From NCBI RefSeq assembly GCF_023074185.1, contig NZ_JADPKY010000055.1:1-59522 (forward strand): a stretch of DNA of 59,522 nucleotides, read 5' to 3'. The translations under genes were made by a program, and so were the position numbers. Source of the DNA: Bradyrhizobium sp. 132 (GTDB lineage: Bacteria > Pseudomonadota > Alphaproteobacteria > Rhizobiales > Xanthobacteraceae). Under the pieces are notes generated by a model. It did not search any database, was not told the origin of the DNA, and saw only the letters and a list, made by a program, of their open reading frames with translations. Of the stretch, positions 39,551-50,070 are shown piece after piece; position 1 is the stretch's first letter, and each line of letters starts with the position of its first letter.

Positions 39551-39829
39551 CGGCGATCTCGTGTTCGTCTGCCCGCCGCCTGGGCCGGTTTCCGTCTTCG
39601 GCCTCGAGCGCGGACCCTTTCGGAAGGGATCGTGCGCCGGCGGCGCCGCGCCGCTCATCAAGACTGTCGGTGCGGCCCCGGGTGCACACATCGAGATCGG
39701 CGCCGCCGTCGCGATCCATGGCGTGCTGCTGCCCCGATCCCGCCTCAGCCGTCGACGCTCAGGGACGACCGCTTTCGCCTTGGCCGGGTAATCGTCGTTC
39801 CGCCTGGCATCGCTCAGCGCATGGAGTTT

Positions 39830-40206
39830 TGTCGTGCGGCCGCCTCGCGAGCGGCCGATTGCTTGATTGTGCTCCCCCCTTTTCCGCCGGAGGCACACCG
39901 GTGAGCTTTAATCGAGGACGAGTCGAGCGAAAGCGCGACGGCATCTTTGCCGGGCTTGGCCAGCGCTTCAAAGATCGCGCACCATCGTCCGCGCTTTGCC
40001 CAACGATTGAAGCGATTGTAGATCGTCGTGTAAGGCCCGTATTCAGGGGGACAATCGCGCCACCGCGCACCCGATTGCAGCATCTGAATGAAGCCGCTGA
40101 TAATGCGCTGATCGTCGTCCCGATCCGGTCCGGTCAGTCCCGTCGGTAGGTGAGGTTCTATCAGCGCCCACTGCTTATCATTCAACCAAAACAGGCCGCC
40201 ACGCAT
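39830..40206 (-). pseudogene. IS5-family transposase N-terminal half
   Basis: MRGGLFWLNDKQWALIEPHL, then ISGFIQMLQSGARWRDCP and YTTIYNRFNRWAKRGRW give the start of an IS5 (IS427-type) transposase. The first catalytic Asp lies in ALSLDSSSIKAHRCA. Near 39895 the frame shifts (to GRTTKLHALSDA), and the C-terminal half with the other catalytic residues is absent. The ATG is at 40206. Confidence 0.8.
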
Positions 40207-40980
40207 CGCTCGTTCCCGAATCAAAATATGCGGAAGAGAATCACGTGGCGCAAATTAGGTACAGACCCTAGGCTAGGAGGATGGGCCGTCGCTCTTGACG
40301 TGCTGGACCGGCGGGAGGCGCTTGAGCTCTTCGCCATTTTCGACCAGCACCAGAACGCGTGGTGCATTCGCATCCCGCGGGAAACAGATAGGCGGCGCGG
40401 CTGGGATCCTCGTCATCCTGGATTGCACGTCGGATGTTAGGCCCCTGTCTGCGATATAGGTGGGCCAGATTGGGCCTGTATGTCGCGTGCCAGACACATC
40501 GCACAGACGGACGCCTCTTATCGACTTCTTGACCGGCGATCATCACGCCGCCGGAATGGCCAAGATTTCCTTGCTTTTGATACGTCCGTCCAGTGCCGGC
40601 GCGGATCTAGCACAACCAGTCACCGCCAACCTGCGACTCGCGGCGCGGCGAGCTGATGCGGCAAGGGCTCAGCCGCAACTCTGGCGTCCCACTCATAGCT
40701 CTAAGGTGAAGCTGCTCATGTGCTGCAGTCATCGGCACGAAGAGCCGAATTCGTCTGCAGGCGGTCCGTGGAAGGCAACGGCTGGCCAGCGTGCAAACGC
40801 ACCCTCCGATCTGCACCTGCACCTTTGACTCATCATAGGCTTACTGGCCCAGGGGCCTAGAGCGCGGAGGAATGAAAATACCCACCAAAACTGATCGTTT
40901 CTGTGATCCGACACGAGGCGTACCCTAGTCCGAATCATGAGTCGCCCGGCTTTCCGTCGGGCTGCCGGGGAGCTTCGTCG
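40207..40980. other. no gene recognised
   Basis: Short frames on both strands without motifs. This is the spacer between transposase debris and the PaiB-like gene. Confidence 0.35.
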
Positions 40981-41625
40981 ATGTACACGCCGCGCTCCTT
41001 CCAAGTTGTCGATATCACCGACGTTCATCGGACGATGCGCGAGGCACGCACGGCGACACTGATCACCGCTACTCACGAAGGGCTTGTTGGAACGATGCTG
41101 CCCGTAGTACTCGACGAGCGCGAAGGCTCCATGGGCACGATTTACGCCCACGTGGCGCGTGCGAATCCGCAGTGGAAGCTGACACCGGCTGGCGAGGCGA
41201 TGGCCATTTTCGCTGGGCCGGAGGCCTATGTCAGCCCCTCCTGGTACGTGACCAAGCACGAGAGAGGCGAGGCCGTACCGACGTGGAACTATGTCGCTGT
41301 GCATGCCTACGGGCCGATCGAATTCTTCGATGATGCCGATCGGCTGCGAAAGGTGGTCACGCGGCTGACCGATGTGCATGAGCGCTCGGGCAAAGACCGC
41401 TGGGCGGTGTCTGACGCCCCTGCCGATTTCATCAAAACGGAGCTGAAGGGGATTGTCGGCCTGCGATTGCAAATTACACGGTTGGATGGCACGCGGAAGA
41501 TGAGCCAGAACCGCAACGCGGCGGATCGCGCCGGCGTCATCGAGGGGTTATCAAAGAGCGACCGTGACGAAGACCGTCGTGTGGCTCACCTCATTGCGAT
41601 GACGAACCCGAACGACGTATTGTGA
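40981..41625 (+). CDS. PaiB-like FMN-binding protein (putative negative regulator)
   Basis: 214 residues from the ATG at 40981 (MYTPRSFQVVDITDVHRTM). The split-barrel FMN-binding fold of PaiB is recognised by TATLITATHEGLVGTMLP, YAHVARANPQWK and especially VPTWNYVAVHAYG, plus the C-terminal KMSQNRNAADRAGVIEGL. In Bacillus PaiB represses sporulation and protease genes; in proteobacteria it is often a transcriptional or redox protein of unknown target. The 5' end of the open frame (40903) is longer but lacks conservation. It stands alone and intact. Confidence 0.85.
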   Translation: MYTPRSFQVVDITDVHRTMREARTATLITATHEGLVGTMLPVVLDEREGSMGTIYAHVARANPQWKLTPAGEAMAIFAGPEAYVSPSWYVTKHERGEAVPTWNYVAVHAYGPIEFFDDADRLRKVVTRLTDVHERSGKDRWAVSDAPADFIKTELKGIVGLRLQITRLDGTRKMSQNRNAADRAGVIEGLSKSDRDEDRRVAHLIAMTNPNDVL

Positions 41626-42367
41626 ACGACGCGGTACCACCTGCATTTCTCCATATCCTCGACTGCTCTCCTTCTGCACAGCGATGCGCCGGCAGCGGAC
41701 GGTTCCTGCTCGCGGCAGGTGCTTTTCACAGAGCAGAGAAAACCATACAGGACGCCATCGCTTGCGCGTCAGCTATTGCAACCGCCAACAGCGGCGCGCG
41801 GCCCCGAGGCCAACTCCGGAGAAGAAGAGCGGTACCTCGGTTGCAATCCGAGGTGCGCTTCGGGGCGCATGACAGAATGCTCTGCATTGAGATCGGATTC
41901 AAGTGGGCTGCCCCGGCTCCACGGTTATCAAAGCAAGCGGTTTCGAAACCAGTTTAGTACGGAATGTTGCCATGGGCCGAACTGATCACCCACACTGAAG
42001 ATCTGCACTGCCACAGGCGACGGTTGCATGCATTAAGTTAAATCATGTCGCCCTCCCGACTCAAACAAAAGATGCTTTGGAGGGCGATTGCCGTCATTCT
42101 CTCGAACACTGCGTGTGCAGCTTTCGTCTTATTCCGCTTGACGCCCTGCAAGCCTCTGAGACTTGCAGGAAGCCCTCAAAGCGTCTTGAATCCGACGTTA
42201 GGGTCAGATTGCAGATCTTCTGACAATTCGCGACAATCTGCGCACGCTCCAACACTCCCCGATGGGCAGTAAGAAACGCGAATGTCTCAAATCCTCGAGG
42301 TCTCGCCGTTGCTTCTGTCACGATGATCGGGGCTCCCGGAGCGCCCTGCTCGATGTCGAATTCGAGC
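41626..42367. other. no gene recognised
   Basis: Gap between the convergent PaiB-like gene and the large kinase gene. Frames here look like shadows. Confidence 0.4.
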
Positions 42368-45300
42368 CTAAGACGTTGAAGAGACCTGTTCCGACCGATC
42401 CACGCCCTCCGGCGCAACCGGCATGCTGAACTGAAAGACGGCCCCGCGAGGATCATTGGCGCCCGCCCACATCCGGCCTCCGTGCGCCTCAATAATAGAA
42501 TGGCAAATGGCCAGCCCCATGCCCATGCCTTCGGACTTGGTGGTGTAAAACGCATCGAACACGCGGTCAGCGCAGTTCGGATCGAGTCCTGGACCCGTAT
42601 CCCGAAAAGTGACCACTACGTTATTCGAGTCATCTGTCCGCGCACTGATCAGTAACTCGCGATCACTTTCGTTGATCTCGCTCATGGCCTCGATGGCGTT
42701 CGTGATCAAATTGAGAATCACCTGCCGCACCTGGACGCGATCTGCCCGGACGAGCGGCAACGCCTCAGTCCGTCGCGTTTGCACCCATACATCATTTTTC
42801 GCAAGTTCCGCGCGAACTAGGCCCAGCACCTCTAAAATCAATTCGTCAATTGCGAGAAGCTCCGTTTGCATAGGAGCCTTATTCATAAGAGCGCGGATCC
42901 GGCGGATCACGTTCCCCGCTCGCATACTGTCACGGACAATCAACCCGAAGGTCTGCCGAACTTCTTCCAGATTTGGCGGTTGAGCACCGAGCCAATTTAG
43001 CCCCGCCCCCGCATTACTCCTGATCGCGGCAATCGGCTGGTTGACTTCATGGGCGATTGAGGCGGCCAGCTGTCCCATTGTCGTGATCCGATTGGCGTGT
43101 GCCAGCCCCATCAGAGTCTCGCGATACCGTCGTTCGCTTTCACGGGCTTCCGCTTCCGCTCTCTTTCGCTCTGTCAGGTCGAGGACGAAGCCAACACCTT
43201 GGTCGTCTCGCGCATCGAATACGGCGAGGCCAACTAGCACCGGCACGCGGCTGCCATCCTTGCGGACATACTCTTTCTCGAACTGCTGAACCGCTCCGGT
43301 CCTTTTTGCTTCTGTTCCCGCATTCAGTGTACGCTCGTGCCATTCTGGCGGTGTCAGGTCGAGACCGTTCACTCGCCCCGCGACGAGATCCTCTCGGTCG
43401 TATCCAACCATCGTGAGAAAGCTTTGATTTGCTTCGATGATCTCGCCTCCTTCGCGAATGATAAATATTCCAATGATGTTAGCGTCAAGTAAGCGCCGGA
43501 TTTTCGACTCCCGTTGCTGAACTTCGCTGTACAACCGGCTGTTTTCCAGCGCTGTTGCAGCTTGGGAGGCAAGCATTTTAAGTACCGAGTTGCGGGCAGC
43601 CGAGAATATGCGCGCGGCGAGATTATTCTCCAGATAAAGTACGCCGATCAGCTTGCCCTGCGTGATCAGTGGCAGGCAAAGAATAGAACGCGCTTTGCGC
43701 TCGCGGATATACGGATCTTCCGCAAATGAAGGCTCGGCGACAGCATCTTCGAGAATGACGTTTTCGCGGACACGCAGGACGAAATGCAGCACGGACTCGG
43801 GAAGGGCCATCGGCGTTACGGGCTGTTCATTCACCTTTACAAGCAGCGCATCCGCTACCGTTGTGGCTTCCGCCTCGATCCGTGGCTCGCCTCCATGTAG
43901 CAGAATCAACAAACCTCGTTCGGCGCCGGCCTGCTCAATGGCAGTCTGCATAAGCGTGTCGATTAGCTTTTGAAGAACGATCTCGCCGGAAATCGCCTGC
44001 GACACTTTTGTCACCGTCGCGAGGTCAAGATGCTCAACCGGAGCTCCGATCCGCAGGCCATTCACGGCAGGAGCGGTCTCCTCATGGCTGAGATGGGGAT
44101 TCAGCTCGTCGAGCTGACGCACTTTGCCATCCGCCCCCCAACGAAGGTAGCCGCGCCGGGCGTCCTGCAGGTAAACCCGGGATATTCTGTCAAAACCACG
44201 CGCAGCATAAAAGCGCGCTGCAAGCTCGCAAGCGATTGCCTCGTGGTGGGCGAAACCGTTACGTGCTGCGGTCTGGATTGCGTGTTCATACAGTCGCATT
44301 GCGTGTGCATCCCGGTATTCGAGCCTTGCAATTTCAGCGCCGACCAAGGTAGCCCGATTCTCAAAATTTTCGGGGCAATTCGTCGCCCATATCTGCAGCT
44401 GTCTGTAATGGGCATCAATGATAAGCCAATGTTGCTGTTGTTCGCTTTCGCCTAGCTTGTCGCAGTAACATGAGTGAGACAGCGCACCAAAGAAGTGAAA
44501 CTCCGCGATCAAGGGCTCTGTCGGCAGAGTCCATAATTTGGGCTCCGCCTTGGAGCGAGCATCAACAGCCGCAGCATAATCGCCGGCTAGAAATCGCGCC
44601 TGAAGTTTGCGGATCCAGTAGACGGTTTCACTAGGTGACAGCTCCAGACTCCGAGCCAACGATCGCTCGACCTCTAGCTCGTCAAACTGTTGGTCATCCA
44701 AGCAACCGAATGAGCGCGTGAGGCCGCGCATGCTTCTAATGATTGCGAGCTGAGCGGCTACGGTATCAGCAGCAAACTGAACCTTTCTATCCCGTATCGT
44801 AGCAAAGCTTTTCTCTATCTCGTTCTGCACCTCTTTCAGGGGATCTCCGGCCATCATCATATTTGAGGTTAGATGAAGCAAGCTGTACGCCTCATAGATG
44901 ACATCGCCGCTGCTGACCGCAGCTGCGAGCGCTCGCCGAATCAAAACTCGGCCACCTCTTAGGGGCTTCGTCCACGGGATCACGTTGCACCCGAAGGCCA
45001 AATAGACGGGAGCCCGAAAGCGGGAGAACTCACCGCGATCAACCAGGTCGCAAGCAAGACGACCAAATTTGTCAGCTGCTTGGTAGTCGCCGAAGCGCCC
45101 GGCCAAGATTCGGCCCAGCCATGCGTAATGGGCGCAAGAAGCATCAGTGTTGCCGTATCCGAGGCTGATGGTGACAGCTCTGCAGATGACCAGAGCGGAT
45201 AAATTGGCGTCCGTGAAACCTGCGGGCGGAAGAATGCGCGTCAAGACGGCAAGCGTGGCAAGCATGGTCTGATCTGTCATTGCAGGCAACCTAGAAAGAT

Positions 45301-47935
45301 CCTCGATTGCTTCGGGCAGCTGTGACCACATCCGCTGATATTCGGTTAATGTTTCCTGGTCCGTCGGATGCTGCGACCACTCGATCCCGACGTCGTGAAG
45401 ATATTCGAGCCCTGTGAGCACTGCCCGCCCGTGCTGGCCGAGCGCCAAGTAAAGATCGACCCGCAAGCATGCGACCGTTGCTCGCTGGGGCGCGTTCAAG
45501 GCGCGCTTCGACAGTACCGACAGGAGGCTCTCTGCAATGTCCAGCTGGCCTACCAAGAATTCGCATTCAGCCCGGCTTGTCTCCAGTGCAAACGCGAGTT
45601 CGTGGCGCCTTCCCCAAGAGTGCTCCGCGAGCAGCGCAGCACCGACGGTGAAATATGTGAGTGCCGAGGCGTAGGCAGCCGACGCCCTGGCACGCTGCCC
45701 TGCGACGAAATTCAGCTCTGCGAGCTGCTCACGCTCATGACCGGAGGCAATTAGCGCGACGCCTCGATTGAGTTGGCTGACGATGTCGAAGATAGCCTCT
45801 TCGCGTTTGTGCGCAGGAACGTGTGCCGCCAGCAACCGACCGATCCGCAGATGGGCAGGAGCGCGCGAGGATTCCGGCACCAGGAAGTAGGCCGCCTCTT
45901 GAACGCGATCATGGAGGAAGCGGTAGGCTGTTCCGTGGCGCGCGATGAGTTCCTGCCGGATCGCCGGCCACAGGGTCGCATGCACCTTCTCCTGCGAAAT
46001 TTCGAGCACGATCGCAAGCTCCGCCGTCCCGGCGATGTTGCCGAAACAGGCCAGCTGTTGCAGCGCGTCCTGCGTTGCCTCAGGCAGGCGGATGAGCTTG
46101 CCGAGCATCAGATCCACGACATTCTTGGTGTACGCTTTTGCGTGAATACGCTCGAGATCCCACCGCCAGCGCGCCGACTCGTGATCGAACGTCAATAGCT
46201 GCTCTTCGGCCAGTTCAGAAAGGAATTGAATGGCGAAGAACGGATTACCCATCGTCTTCTGATGCACCAACTTTGCAAGCGGGGCAGCGCGTTTTAGTCC
46301 GCAGCGAAGGGTATCCGCGACTAACTGCGCGACATCGTCTGCAGCGAGCGGCGAGAGCGCGATCTCCTCGAAATTTACGTCGGCTCTCCTGAAGGAGTCG
46401 AGCTTGCGTTTGAGTGGATGGCCTGCATCAAGTTCGTTGCTGCGGTAAGCTCCAATCAGCAGCAGGTGCAGATCCGACTGCGTCAGGAGATCCTCGATCA
46501 AGTCGAGCGTTGCGGCATCATGCCACTGCAAATCGTCGAGGAAGAGCACCAAAGGATGGGTTCGCCGCGCGAACACGCCAATGAAGCGGCGAAGCACCAG
46601 CTGGAAACGCATTTGCGCTTGCCGGGCTGGAAGCTCAGCAACTGCGGGCTGCTCGCCAATGATCAGGCTCAGATCGGGGATCAATTCGACCATCAGTCGT
46701 CCATTCGTGCCGAGCGCCTCCAGGAGCGCTTGCCGCCAGGTGGCGAGTTCGCCCTCACTTTTGCTGAGAAGAGGACGGACAAGACTCTGAAACGTCTGCA
46801 CTAGCGTCACATAAGGAACGTCGCGCTTCAGTTGGTCGAATTTGCCTGATACCAACTGCCCGCGCGAGGGCACCAGTGCTTTGTGTAGCTCCTGGACGAG
46901 CGAAGACTTACCGACACCGGAATAACCGGCGACGAGCACCAACTTCGGCGCGCCGCTCTTCACCGCGCGATCGAAAGAGGCAAGCAAAACCTCGATCTGA
47001 AGGGCTCTGCCATAGAGCTTCTCGGGGATGAGCAGCCGATCAGGTGTGTCGTCTGTGCCGAGCTCAAACGGGTCGATGCGACCGTGGTTGGCCCATGCTG
47101 CGAGACAGTGTTGCAGATCGTGCTCAAGGCCAGCGGCAGTCTGGTAGCGTTCCTCGGCGGTTTTCGCGAGGAGTTTCATCACAATCTGAGATATCGGCTC
47201 CGGGAGGTTTTGCGACTTCTCGACGGGCGGTGTTGCTTTTCTTGCAATATGACAATGGATCCACTCCGAGGGATCTGAGCCCGTGAACGGCAGCGCGCCG
47301 GTCAGCAGCTGGTAGAATGTCACGCCAAGTGAATAGAGATCACTGCGACAATCGACCGAGCGATTCATTCGTCCGGTCTGTTCGGGCGCCATGTAGGGCA
47401 GCGAGCCGGCGATGAACTCGGCAGGCTCAGGCGGCACGCGCTCGCGGGAAAGACGGGAAGCCAGACCAAACCCAGTGAGTCGCACCTGTTCGTCAGGACA
47501 ATTGACCAGAATGTGAGCGGGTTTCAGCTCCTTGTGGACCAAGCCGTGCCGGTGAAGCCTGCCCACGGCCCTCGCGATACCAACAGCGAGGCGCAGGAAG
47601 CGCTTCGGCTCCATACGGATCCCGAGTAAATTTAGCAGTGGCTCGCCGCATGGATCCTCCAGGACCAGCATAGTCCGACCGGCTTCCCGGATGAGTTCCA
47701 ACGGCCGCACCGCCCATCCCTCGTCTAGCTCCTCCCTCAGCTCGTACTCATGGGCGAGGCGGTCGAGCGTCGCTGGGTGTTCCGCGATGGGCCGCACGAC
47801 AAGCACGACAGCCCTGCTGCCGTGGATTTGCCGGTGCCACCCACGGCAGAACGCGCGATCACCATCCTCCCACAGGAGCTGGATGTCACTGTCGATGCTT
47901 GAGCCGAACAGAGTTCGGCTGAGGTCCCGCGGCAT
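42368..47935 (-). CDS. giant hybrid: Ser/Thr kinase-like / ATPase / GAF / PAS / sensor histidine kinase
   Basis: One open frame of 1855 residues. Residues about 20-285 form a protein-kinase-like domain with GLVHKELKPAHILV and SLPYMAPEQTG; the HRD Asp is Glu136 and the DFG Asp is Gly155, so phosphotransfer is doubtful. Residues about 305-620 form a STAND-like ATPase with P-loop GYSGVGKSS at 338-345 and VLFLDDLQWHD. A helical repeat region follows, then GAF (about 1310-1460), PAS (1490-1610) and a histidine kinase with His1629 (IAHEVNQP), NAIEAM, DTGPGL and GMGMGLAI. The kinase part is FixL-like. No membrane segment, so it probably senses a cytoplasmic signal. Two receiver genes lie 2 kb upstream on the opposite strand. 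Confidence 0.9.
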   Translation of the reverse strand: MPRDLSRTLFGSSIDSDIQLLWEDGDRAFCRGWHRQIHGSRAVVLVVRPIAEHPATLDRLAHEYELREELDEGWAVRPLELIREAGRTMLVLEDPCGEPLLNLLGIRMEPKRFLRLAVGIARAVGRLHRHGLVHKELKPAHILVNCPDEQVRLTGFGLASRLSRERVPPEPAEFIAGSLPYMAPEQTGRMNRSVDCRSDLYSLGVTFYQLLTGALPFTGSDPSEWIHCHIARKATPPVEKSQNLPEPISQIVMKLLAKTAEERYQTAAGLEHDLQHCLAAWANHGRIDPFELGTDDTPDRLLIPEKLYGRALQIEVLLASFDRAVKSGAPKLVLVAGYSGVGKSSLVQELHKALVPSRGQLVSGKFDQLKRDVPYVTLVQTFQSLVRPLLSKSEGELATWRQALLEALGTNGRLMVELIPDLSLIIGEQPAVAELPARQAQMRFQLVLRRFIGVFARRTHPLVLFLDDLQWHDAATLDLIEDLLTQSDLHLLLIGAYRSNELDAGHPLKRKLDSFRRADVNFEEIALSPLAADDVAQLVADTLRCGLKRAAPLAKLVHQKTMGNPFFAIQFLSELAEEQLLTFDHESARWRWDLERIHAKAYTKNVVDLMLGKLIRLPEATQDALQQLACFGNIAGTAELAIVLEISQEKVHATLWPAIRQELIARHGTAYRFLHDRVQEAAYFLVPESSRAPAHLRIGRLLAAHVPAHKREEAIFDIVSQLNRGVALIASGHEREQLAELNFVAGQRARASAAYASALTYFTVGAALLAEHSWGRRHELAFALETSRAECEFLVGQLDIAESLLSVLSKRALNAPQRATVACLRVDLYLALGQHGRAVLTGLEYLHDVGIEWSQHPTDQETLTEYQRMWSQLPEAIEDLSRLPAMTDQTMLATLAVLTRILPPAGFTDANLSALVICRAVTISLGYGNTDASCAHYAWLGRILAGRFGDYQAADKFGRLACDLVDRGEFSRFRAPVYLAFGCNVIPWTKPLRGGRVLIRRALAAAVSSGDVIYEAYSLLHLTSNMMMAGDPLKEVQNEIEKSFATIRDRKVQFAADTVAAQLAIIRSMRGLTRSFGCLDDQQFDELEVERSLARSLELSPSETVYWIRKLQARFLAGDYAAAVDARSKAEPKLWTLPTEPLIAEFHFFGALSHSCYCDKLGESEQQQHWLIIDAHYRQLQIWATNCPENFENRATLVGAEIARLEYRDAHAMRLYEHAIQTAARNGFAHHEAIACELAARFYAARGFDRISRVYLQDARRGYLRWGADGKVRQLDELNPHLSHEETAPAVNGLRIGAPVEHLDLATVTKVSQAISGEIVLQKLIDTLMQTAIEQAGAERGLLILLHGGEPRIEAEATTVADALLVKVNEQPVTPMALPESVLHFVLRVRENVILEDAVAEPSFAEDPYIRERKARSILCLPLITQGKLIGVLYLENNLAARIFSAARNSVLKMLASQAATALENSRLYSEVQQRESKIRRLLDANIIGIFIIREGGEIIEANQSFLTMVGYDREDLVAGRVNGLDLTPPEWHERTLNAGTEAKRTGAVQQFEKEYVRKDGSRVPVLVGLAVFDARDDQGVGFVLDLTERKRAEAEARESERRYRETLMGLAHANRITTMGQLAASIAHEVNQPIAAIRSNAGAGLNWLGAQPPNLEEVRQTFGLIVRDSMRAGNVIRRIRALMNKAPMQTELLAIDELILEVLGLVRAELAKNDVWVQTRRTEALPLVRADRVQVRQVILNLITNAIEAMSEINESDRELLISARTDDSNNVVVTFRDTGPGLDPNCADRVFDAFYTTKSEGMGMGLAICHSIIEAHGGRMWAGANDPRGAVFQFSMPVAPEGVDRSEQVSSTS

Positions 47936-48704
47936 TTGCCCGCCCGATCAATAAGGACTGAGCAGGAAGCTGACACATATCGGGCGAGCTTGTGAAGAGA
48001 CTTCGCAAAGGGGCCGGATTACCGATTAAGGCCGCCAAAGAGTTGACGGCGGCACGCCGAGATGCGACTTACACACCGAATACGTGGCCCAAGCGTGTCG
48101 ATCCAGCCCAATCCTGCGCGCCGGCTGAGCCTGCACAGAATCGGCGGCGGCGCTCTCGCTAGCGCAGTGTGTCGGCGAAGGATTGTATTCGATGGAGTGG
48201 GCTCGTGGCCCGTTACCCGACCATGGCGCACTGCCCGACGTGCAGCAGGGCCCGGATCGCTGCTTCCGTTCTAAGACCCGAGGAGAAGCAAGATGCTCGC
48301 TCGAGTCGCTGAACATAAACGCCGCAAGGGCGCTCAGGCTAGAAATCCCGGCGACACGAGCGGTGCTGTTTTCGAAATCGACGTTCACTCCTGGCTCCAT
48401 TGTTGGAATGCGCAATGCAGTCATCGACTCTGAACCACAGCATGAAGGGCAGATCTGAAAGCCAAGTGTGAGCGAAACCGCGCCCATAACTATTCTCTTC
48501 ATTCCTCCAATGATGGAGCAACTGACCCGCGACAAAGGCACCCCTGATGCTCACCGAGCGCCCGTATAGGCCCTCGCTGATCGGAATGCCGCTCGCTGCC
48601 GTTCGCCGCAGGGCAATTGCCGGCCGTGCGAAGCCGATGACCGAGAGAGTTCTCGCTGCTTGAACCGCTGTTCAAGCAAGGCGTAGGCTACCCCAAAACC
48701 GGTG

Positions 48705-48762
48705 AAGAGAATTGCAATTAGAATAAAGTACAGAAGAGAATTGCAATTAGAATAAAGTACAG
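48705..48762 (+). repeat. perfect 29-base tandem duplication
   Basis: Unit AAGAGAATTGCAATTAGAAT... occurs at 48705-48733 and 48734-48762 without a mismatch. AT-rich in otherwise GC-rich DNA. Confidence 0.95.
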
Positions 48763-48969
48763 CGGAACGCCTTCTTTGCCGATTCGATAGATCTGCGCCG
48801 GCAGCGTACAACCTGACGCTACGAATGACCAAGCCCCCCTTCCTGGCCGGCACGAAGTAGCGGGGAGTCACGACCTGCTCTGCCTTGCTGAGCGAGCCTC
48901 AGCTTTGCCACGCTGGTTGCTTCATTGGAGGCAGCATCACCACGGATGTACTGGCGATGTGGGGCGAAC

Positions 48970-49002
48970 CCGACGCACTTTCTTGTCGACGGAGTGCGTC
49001 GG
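48970..49002. repeat. 10-base inverted repeat, 13-base loop
   Basis: CCGACGCACT and AGTGCGTCGG can form a hairpin, followed by CTCCCCTTTAAT. It may be a terminator or the end of a lost element; no gene lies immediately before it. Confidence 0.5.
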
Positions 49003-49520
49003 CTCCCCTTTAATGCTTCTGCCTGGCCCTGGGCCCTTAGCGGATCGATGAGCTACTGGCAGGTCTAACAACACCTTCAGGTTGACCGCTCGGGGCGCGT
49101 TTTGTCCTTCCTATGTAGGTCAAGAGCGAACCTTCAAGGTGCCGGGCACGGACCTCTGATGCCCGCAAATTCTGGTGGAAGAATGATTCTTTCGCTGGAG
49201 CAGCGGTTGTTTGGCTGGTGCAGGAGAGCAAATGCAACTGCCTTTTGGCGAACCGGTCCGCAGCTGGACACCGAATGGAGTGTGTCCCGCCTCTCCTTCA
49301 GATTACGCCGCCTCATGTTGGGGTGCGAGGCTCGTGAAGGAAGCAACGCCACGAACGCACGTGAGCGCCCCTGCAGCAGCTCGAATTCGAGCATCTTTCC
49401 TACAAACATGACGGAAAGGACTTGAATCGCACCTTGCGTCAGGTTGTACGAAATCGGTGCAAGGTGCTTTCCTCACACAGAGCAACTCACAGGCGCTCCG
49501 ACGACGGAAAAGAAGAGTTC

Positions 49521-49697
49521 ATGTTGCTGATGCCGCTGCTACTCGCTCTGATGTCTATTTTCCTTAGCATGGGTGCGATAGTCTACTCCGCTTGCCGATC
49601 TCAACGCCGGCGGGATCGGCGCATGCACAGGCACAATCGGGCCGATTCGCTCAGCTCGCGCCCCCGCGTGCAACTACCAAGGCGACGGGCATTCTGA
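49521..49697 (+). CDS. small one-helix membrane protein
   Basis: 58 residues from the ATG at 49521, preceded by GGAAAAGAAGAG. A single N-terminal membrane helix (LLMPLLLALMSIFLSMGAIVY) is followed by an Arg-rich tail (RSQRRRDRRMHRH), so the tail should face the cytoplasm. The family is not recognised. It lies 370 bases before the first response regulator on the same strand and may belong to that operon or be independent. Confidence 0.45.
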   Translation: MLLMPLLLALMSIFLSMGAIVYSACRSQRRRDRRMHRHNRADSLSSRPRVQLPRRRAF

Positions 49698-50070
49698 TCC
49701 TTCAGCCGCATAATGAGCCGTCCGCTGCAGTCCCACTCGCGAAGGCCAGGCGACACGCGCCGCCGCTAAAGCGAGCGCCTCAAGTTCTGGATTCGGTGCT
49801 GCTCGATCGGCTGCTGATCGTTTGACGGCCGCTTGGGAGCCAATCCAACGCGACGGCGGACAGACTCCAAAGGCAGTTCTCGACCAGTCGAGCGGTTTTT
49901 GCTACACTTTCCTGCCTGCGTCACGCTGGCGCGAATGGCTGGCCGGTCACATACCTTGAAAATTTCAAAGATTTGCACTGCGCGGAAGTCCTCAAAAGCC
50001 CTATCCGCTCGATCGAAGGTCGTAGTGAGGCAATAAGTCTACTGTAAATCGTACAAGTGAGGCTCTTATC
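49698..50070. other. probable promoter region of the receiver operon
   Basis: No gene seen. The last 60 bases before the regulator ATG are AT-richer, but I cannot name a promoter class. Confidence 0.3.

Larger units (their letters stand above)
47936..49520. other. 1.6 kb between the kinase and the receiver operon
   Basis: It holds a 29-base tandem duplication, a 10-base inverted repeat, the second copy of an 18-base sequence also found at 39204, and a few doubtful frames. The minus-strand frame 48551-48871 has a membrane-like stretch (LLYFILIAILFTGFGVAYAL), but part of it is created by the duplication. No gene supported. Confidence 0.4.

Noticed and set aside
48551..48871. 106-codon minus-strand frame with a hydrophobic stretch
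   Set aside because: Part of the stretch comes from the 29-base duplication and no homologue comes to mind; kept as unsupported.
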